A stretch of DNA of 64,000 nucleotides from contig OY763323.1 of assembly GCA_963667375.1 (NCBI GenBank), positions 496,001 through 560,000 on the forward strand. The letters run 5' to 3'. This document shows, in pieces, positions 62,788 to 64,000 of this stretch. How positions within the stretch are numbered: position 1 is the stretch's first letter; each line of letters starts with the position of its first letter. The translations under genes and the position numbers were made by a program. Origin of the DNA: G963556115 sp963667375. Lineage in GTDB: Bacteria; Planctomycetota; SZUA-567. Below the pieces are notes generated by a model that worked only from the letters and a program-made list of their open reading frames with translations, did no database searches and was not told the DNA's origin.

Positions 62788-63522
62788 ATGTACAACTTTG
62801 ACAATACAACCGTAATAGTAACCGGCGGCACCAGATCAATCGGTCGAGCGATTAGTGAGCTCTTCCTGAATGCCGGAGCCAAAGTTATTGCCACTTATGT
62901 CGGCAATAAAGAAGTAGCAGAACAGTTTCAGAATGAAGCTGGTACCGACCGGCTCTTTCTGGAACGATTTGACGTTGCTGACTATACGGCGGTTGCAGAT
63001 TTTTTTGCCGGCTTTGCTGAAAAATATGGAACTCTTGAGGTTCTGGTGAATAATTCCGGTATACGGCGTGATTCGGTACTTGCAATGATGAATCCCGATG
63101 ATTTCAACAGAGTAATGGATGTGAATCTCGGCGGAGTCTTTAATATGTGCAAATTTGCGGTAAAAGAAATGCTGCTCAACCGCTATGGACGTATTATTAA
63201 TATGACCAGTCCCTCTGGGAAATTCGGTTTTGAAGGACAGGCTAACTACAGTGCCAGTAAAGCCGGAATGGTCGCACTCAGCCGCAGCCTCAGCAAAGAG
63301 GTCGCAAAGCGGAAGATCACTGTAAACTGCGTCTCTCCGGGTTTTATCGACACCGACCTGATTGCCGATCTTCCGGAAAATCTCCGTCAGGAGTATAAAG
63401 CTGGAATACCGGTAAAGCGTTTCGGCAAACCCGAAGACATCGCCCATGCAGTTGCTTTTCTGGCTCAGCCGGAGTCCAGTTACATAACCGGAGCAACCAT
63501 TGAAGTCACCGGAGGACTATAA
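62788..63522 (+). CDS. Short-chain dehydrogenase/reductase, FabG-like
   Basis: A 244-residue NADPH-type oxidoreductase with the classical SDR layout: cofactor loop VTGGTRSIGRAI (about 11-22), FDVAD (61-65), VNNSGIRRD (88-95), catalytic Ser141, Tyr154 and Lys158 (NYSASKAG), and the closing FLAQPESSYITGATIEVTGG. It most resembles 3-oxoacyl-[acyl-carrier-protein] reductase (fatty acid elongation), but no other fab genes are nearby, so a different substrate is possible. It is 51 nt after the response-regulator gene on the same strand. Confidence 0.85.
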   Translation: MYNFDNTTVIVTGGTRSIGRAISELFLNAGAKVIATYVGNKEVAEQFQNEAGTDRLFLERFDVADYTAVADFFAGFAEKYGTLEVLVNNSGIRRDSVLAMMNPDDFNRVMDVNLGGVFNMCKFAVKEMLLNRYGRIINMTSPSGKFGFEGQANYSASKAGMVALSRSLSKEVAKRKITVNCVSPGFIDTDLIADLPENLRQEYKAGIPVKRFGKPEDIAHAVAFLAQPESSYITGATIEVTGGL

Positions 63523-63587
63523 GAATCCTTCACCTCACCCAGAGCAATGCCAACAAAGCCTCAAGCTTTAATTATTATTCAATAAAC

Positions 63588-63625
63588 CAGAAGACCGGAA
63601 GCAGACATCTGCTTCCGGTCTTCTG
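63588..63625. terminator. Bidirectional terminator
   Basis: An 18-bp perfect inverted repeat (63588-63605 with 63608-63625) with a 2-nt apex lies between convergent genes. Confidence 0.8.
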
Positions 63626-63683
63626 AATTGAGAACTTTACAACTCATTACTATCAGTCCCTACCCTTGAATTTTCAACAAAAT

Positions 63684-64000
63684 TTACCGAATCGGTGTAA
63701 ATTCGACATAAACCGTACGGTTACGCGCCCCGTCAAACTCGGCAAAATATAATGACTGCCAGGTTCCCAGCAGCATTCTTCCATCCTGCACTATCACCTG
63801 CTCCGAAACTCCGACAAAAGAACTCAACACATGACTGTGAGAATTCCCCTCCATATGCCGGTAATAATCCTGTCCAGACGGCACCAGACGACGCATATTC
63901 TCAACCCAGTCCCTGCAGACATCGGGATCGGCGTTTTCATTAATTGTAATAGCACCGGTTGTATGCGGGCAAAATACCGTAATCACCCCATTATCAGCAC
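63684..64000 (-). CDS. YjbQ/UPF0047-family protein (N-terminus outside window)
   Basis: The C-terminal ~105 residues of a secondary thiamine-phosphate synthase-like protein (UPF0047/YjbQ). The open frame continues past the window edge. Signatures: GVITVFCPHTTGAITINENADPDV with the conserved His, Glu and Asn, HMEGNSHSHVLSSFVGVSEQV with the His cluster, and a LGTWQSLYFAEFDGARNRTVYVEF end. About 25-35 residues are missing at the N-terminus. Members of the family form a compact trimer with a metal-like His/Asp site; their physiological role is not settled. Confidence 0.88.
   Translation of the reverse strand, partial: ADNGVITVFCPHTTGAITINENADPDVCRDWVENMRRLVPSGQDYYRHMEGNSHSHVLSSFVGVSEQVIVQDGRMLLGTWQSLYFAEFDGARNRTVYVEFTPIR

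Noticed and set aside
1..64000. CRISPR arrays, rRNA genes and insertion sequences
   Set aside because: No evenly spaced direct repeats, rRNA sequence or transposase gene was recognised on either strand.

Overview
The window is a bacterial chromosome segment carrying the inner end of an integrated mobile element, a large exopolysaccharide/exosortase locus, a broken piece of the ribosomal str/S10 region, and signalling and sugar-metabolism genes. The organism looks Gram-negative: there are lipoproteins, a Wza-type outer-membrane export protein and an exosortase. The gene mixture (exosortase fused to an EpsI domain, HAF-repeat PEP-CTERM-like protein, L-fucose-isomerase-like enzyme, histone-tail-like DksA protein, aberrant EF-Tu) suggests the PVC superphylum, perhaps Lentisphaerota or a relative. 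That placement is an inference; no rRNA is present to test it.

Layout. Positions 1-5748 are the right part of an integrative element: a DnaB-like helicase, an AlpA-type regulator, a HigBA toxin-antitoxin pair, a DUF4365 protein and a tyrosine integrase whose reading frame runs antisense through tRNA-Leu(UAA) (5749-5836), the attachment target. Positions 6309-13942 hold a DksA/TraR zinc-finger protein with a histone-like and acidic N-terminus, dapF, a lipoprotein with a dead-looking phosphatase domain plus a CBM9-like domain, an unknown acidic protein, hslU and an orphan DNA methyltransferase.

Positions 13961-31754 form the exopolysaccharide locus. A nine-gene minus-strand operon runs from a polyprenyl glycosylphosphotransferase through a TPR protein, exosortase-EpsI, Wzc-like co-polymerase, Wzy-like polymerase, a GT2-Alg14 fusion, an Alg13-like partner and a GT4 enzyme to a methyltransferase. 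Divergent from it, behind a near-consensus promoter, lie a PEP-CTERM-like HAF-repeat protein (the probable exosortase substrate) and a Wza-like exporter. The expected flow is: initiating sugar on lipid carrier, glycosyltransferases, polymerase, co-polymerase, outer-membrane exporter, with the exosortase processing the adjacent surface protein.

Positions 31916-44190 hold a VOC protein, a small Cys-rich protein, a phosphoglucomutase, a very long coiled-coil protein with a degenerate receiver domain, a TlyA-like methylase lacking its S4 domain, a CheA-CheW-receiver hybrid kinase and an L-fucose-isomerase-like enzyme divergent from an IclR regulator. Positions 45702-50869 carry fusA, a lipoprotein gene, tuf, rpsJ and rplC, ended by a terminator where rplD would normally follow. 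The remainder holds a DUF3795 protein, a diguanylate cyclase with four periplasmic-binding modules, a YibE/F membrane protein, alkaline phosphatase, a P-loop kinase/DHDPS-like fusion, xylulokinase, a response regulator, a FabG-like reductase and a truncated YjbQ-family gene at the right edge.

Several proteins keep an enzyme fold but lack recognised catalytic residues (phosphatase lipoprotein, BY-kinase, receiver domain, DHDPS domain). No CRISPR array, insertion sequence or rRNA was seen.
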